From Baffinella frigidus (lineage: Eukaryota; Cryptophyceae; Cryptomonadales; Baffinellaceae), in the NCBI GenBank assembly GCA_026770585.1, contig MU646618.1, positions 409,380 through 422,562 of the forward strand: a stretch of 13,183 nt of DNA. Direction: 5' to 3'. Both the position numbers and the translations under genes were made by a program. Numbering within the stretch: position 1 is the first letter of the stretch; each line of letters begins with the position of its first letter. The notes below the pieces were generated by a model, which searched no databases, was not told the DNA's origin, and saw only the letters and a list, made by a program, of their open reading frames with translations. Shown here piece after piece: positions 12,406-13,183 of the stretch.

Positions 12406-12536
12406 CGCCCCGCTCTTTGGACCAGACCAACGAGGTCTCGCCTCTTCCCTGAAGGCATACTCCTCATAGAAAAGAATATATTCATAGGATTAAGAGGAAA
12501 CCTCCTGCAGCGTCCACGAGATCACCCGAGGAAGCG
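12406..12536 (-). pseudogene. Degenerate duplicate of the exon-like segment at 12687
   Basis: About 130 bases match 12667-12797 closely (shared block tccctgaaggcatac, then catagaaaagaatatatt). On the minus strand the copy reads SYEYILFYEEYAFREE. It lacks a few bases near the 5' side and has a TAA in the frame used by the other copy, so it looks non-coding. Confidence 0.6.
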
Positions 12537-12686
12537 TTGAGTTGCTTTACAAAACGCGTTGCTTTACAAAAACTAATTATGGGTTGCAACACTATTGAAG
12601 TGTCGGTGCTAGATCAGGAGGAGGGCCCGCGCAGGGAGAGGGTCTTCTGCTGAACGTGTCCCGGCCGCCCCGTCCTTTGGACCAGA

Positions 12687-12804
12687 CTAACGACGTCCCT
12701 CCTCTTCCCTGAAGGCATACTTCTCATAGAAAAGAATATATTGATAGGATTGAGAGGAAACCGCCTGCATGAGAGCGTCCACGAGATCACCCGGAGAAGC
12801 GCTC
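12687..12804 (-). CDS. Exon-like segment ending in a stop, product unknown
   Basis: The minus strand reads GDLVDALMQAV, then SYQYILFYEKYAFREEEGRR and a TAG at 12689-12687. The composition (aromatic, charged, no low complexity) is protein-like, and there is an acceptor-like catgcag at 12770-12765 within it. Upstream coding would lie to the right, beyond the hairpin at 12811-12964. The partner copy at 12406-12536 is broken by a frameshift and a stop. I do not recognise the family. Confidence 0.4.
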
Positions 12805-12810
12805 GTTACG

Positions 12811-12964
12811 CAAGCTTCCAGCCCTGGATGGCTTTTCTGGGCCCTGAAGCGGATCAAATCCCTTTTCGGGGCCTGAAATTTTTCAAAGTCTGAAAAGGGA
12901 GTGAGTGTAGAGGGGATTTGATCCGCTTCAGGTCCCAAAAAATCCCATCAGGGCTGGAAGCTTG
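12811..12964. mobile_element. Large hairpin element
   Basis: Outer arms caagcttccagccctg (12811-12826) and its exact complement (12949-12964). Inner arms ccctgaagcggatcaaatcc and ggatttgatccgcttcagg. The surrounding block is bracketed by direct repeats at 12621-12667 and 12980-13027 (gggagagggtcttctg). Confidence 0.85.
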
Positions 12965-13183
12965 CCAAACTAGCGCCCCGCACAGCCCGCGTAGGGAGAG
13001 GGTCTTCTGATGAAAGTGTCCCGGCCGTTTTGAGGCACGCGACACTGCTACGTAGCATCGTGTGTGCCACTTGGGACCTTCTCCCTGCCCCAGTCAGTGA
13101 GCCGTACGCGTCCCAGTCAAAGTTCATAGTGACGCAACCTATAGTTAGTTGTGTAAAGTAACTCGTTCCTGGTACAAATTATA

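Overview
The window is eukaryotic nuclear DNA. It is GC-rich, carries TTTAGGG-type telomere-like arrays, and its genes are split by spliceosomal introns. I see no bacterial operon structure and no rRNA or tRNA gene. Short exons, frequent GC-AG introns, signal-peptide-like N-termini and TTTAGGG repeats suggest an intron-rich protist, probably an alga (cryptophyte, haptophyte, dinoflagellate or chromerid). The sequence alone does not settle which.

The main gene runs on the minus strand from about 9319 to the left. No long ORF shows it, but 15 small exons between 9319 and 1029 (25 to 138 nt, mean 78) join in frame. Together they give 390 residues of an ELP3-family radical-SAM tRNA-modifying enzyme. 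Conserved blocks appear in the right order: the iron-sulfur cysteines, PRSYLSTEP, ANGFD-VRQ, DKLEVLVLGGTWSYYP, ITLETRPDF, YGCTR, LQHTD, HLMPDLPGS, KIYPTSVTPF and LLVWFKGQ. The C-terminal acetyltransferase half is not found and should lie left of position 1029 or outside the window.

Introns average about 500 nt and hold telomere-like arrays, hairpin (MITE-like) elements and partial copies of the neighbouring exon edges. A divergent pair sits at 9412-11053. A small minus-strand gene or 5' exon set (9915 leftward) has a signal peptide and an LRIRGG motif. A plus-strand ankyrin-repeat gene (10034-11053) has a signal peptide or anchor and an RLRGGG motif. From 11054 to 12400 I see only hairpins and telomere-like arrays. 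At 12406-13035 there is a duplicated minus-strand exon-like segment and a large hairpin.

The most unusual signal is repeated duplication of exon edges, splice sites included, into the flanking introns of one gene, next to hairpins or telomere-like arrays. Examples are exons 2, 3, 6, 13 and 15. At three acceptors the C-rich strand of telomere-like sequence forms the 3' splice region.
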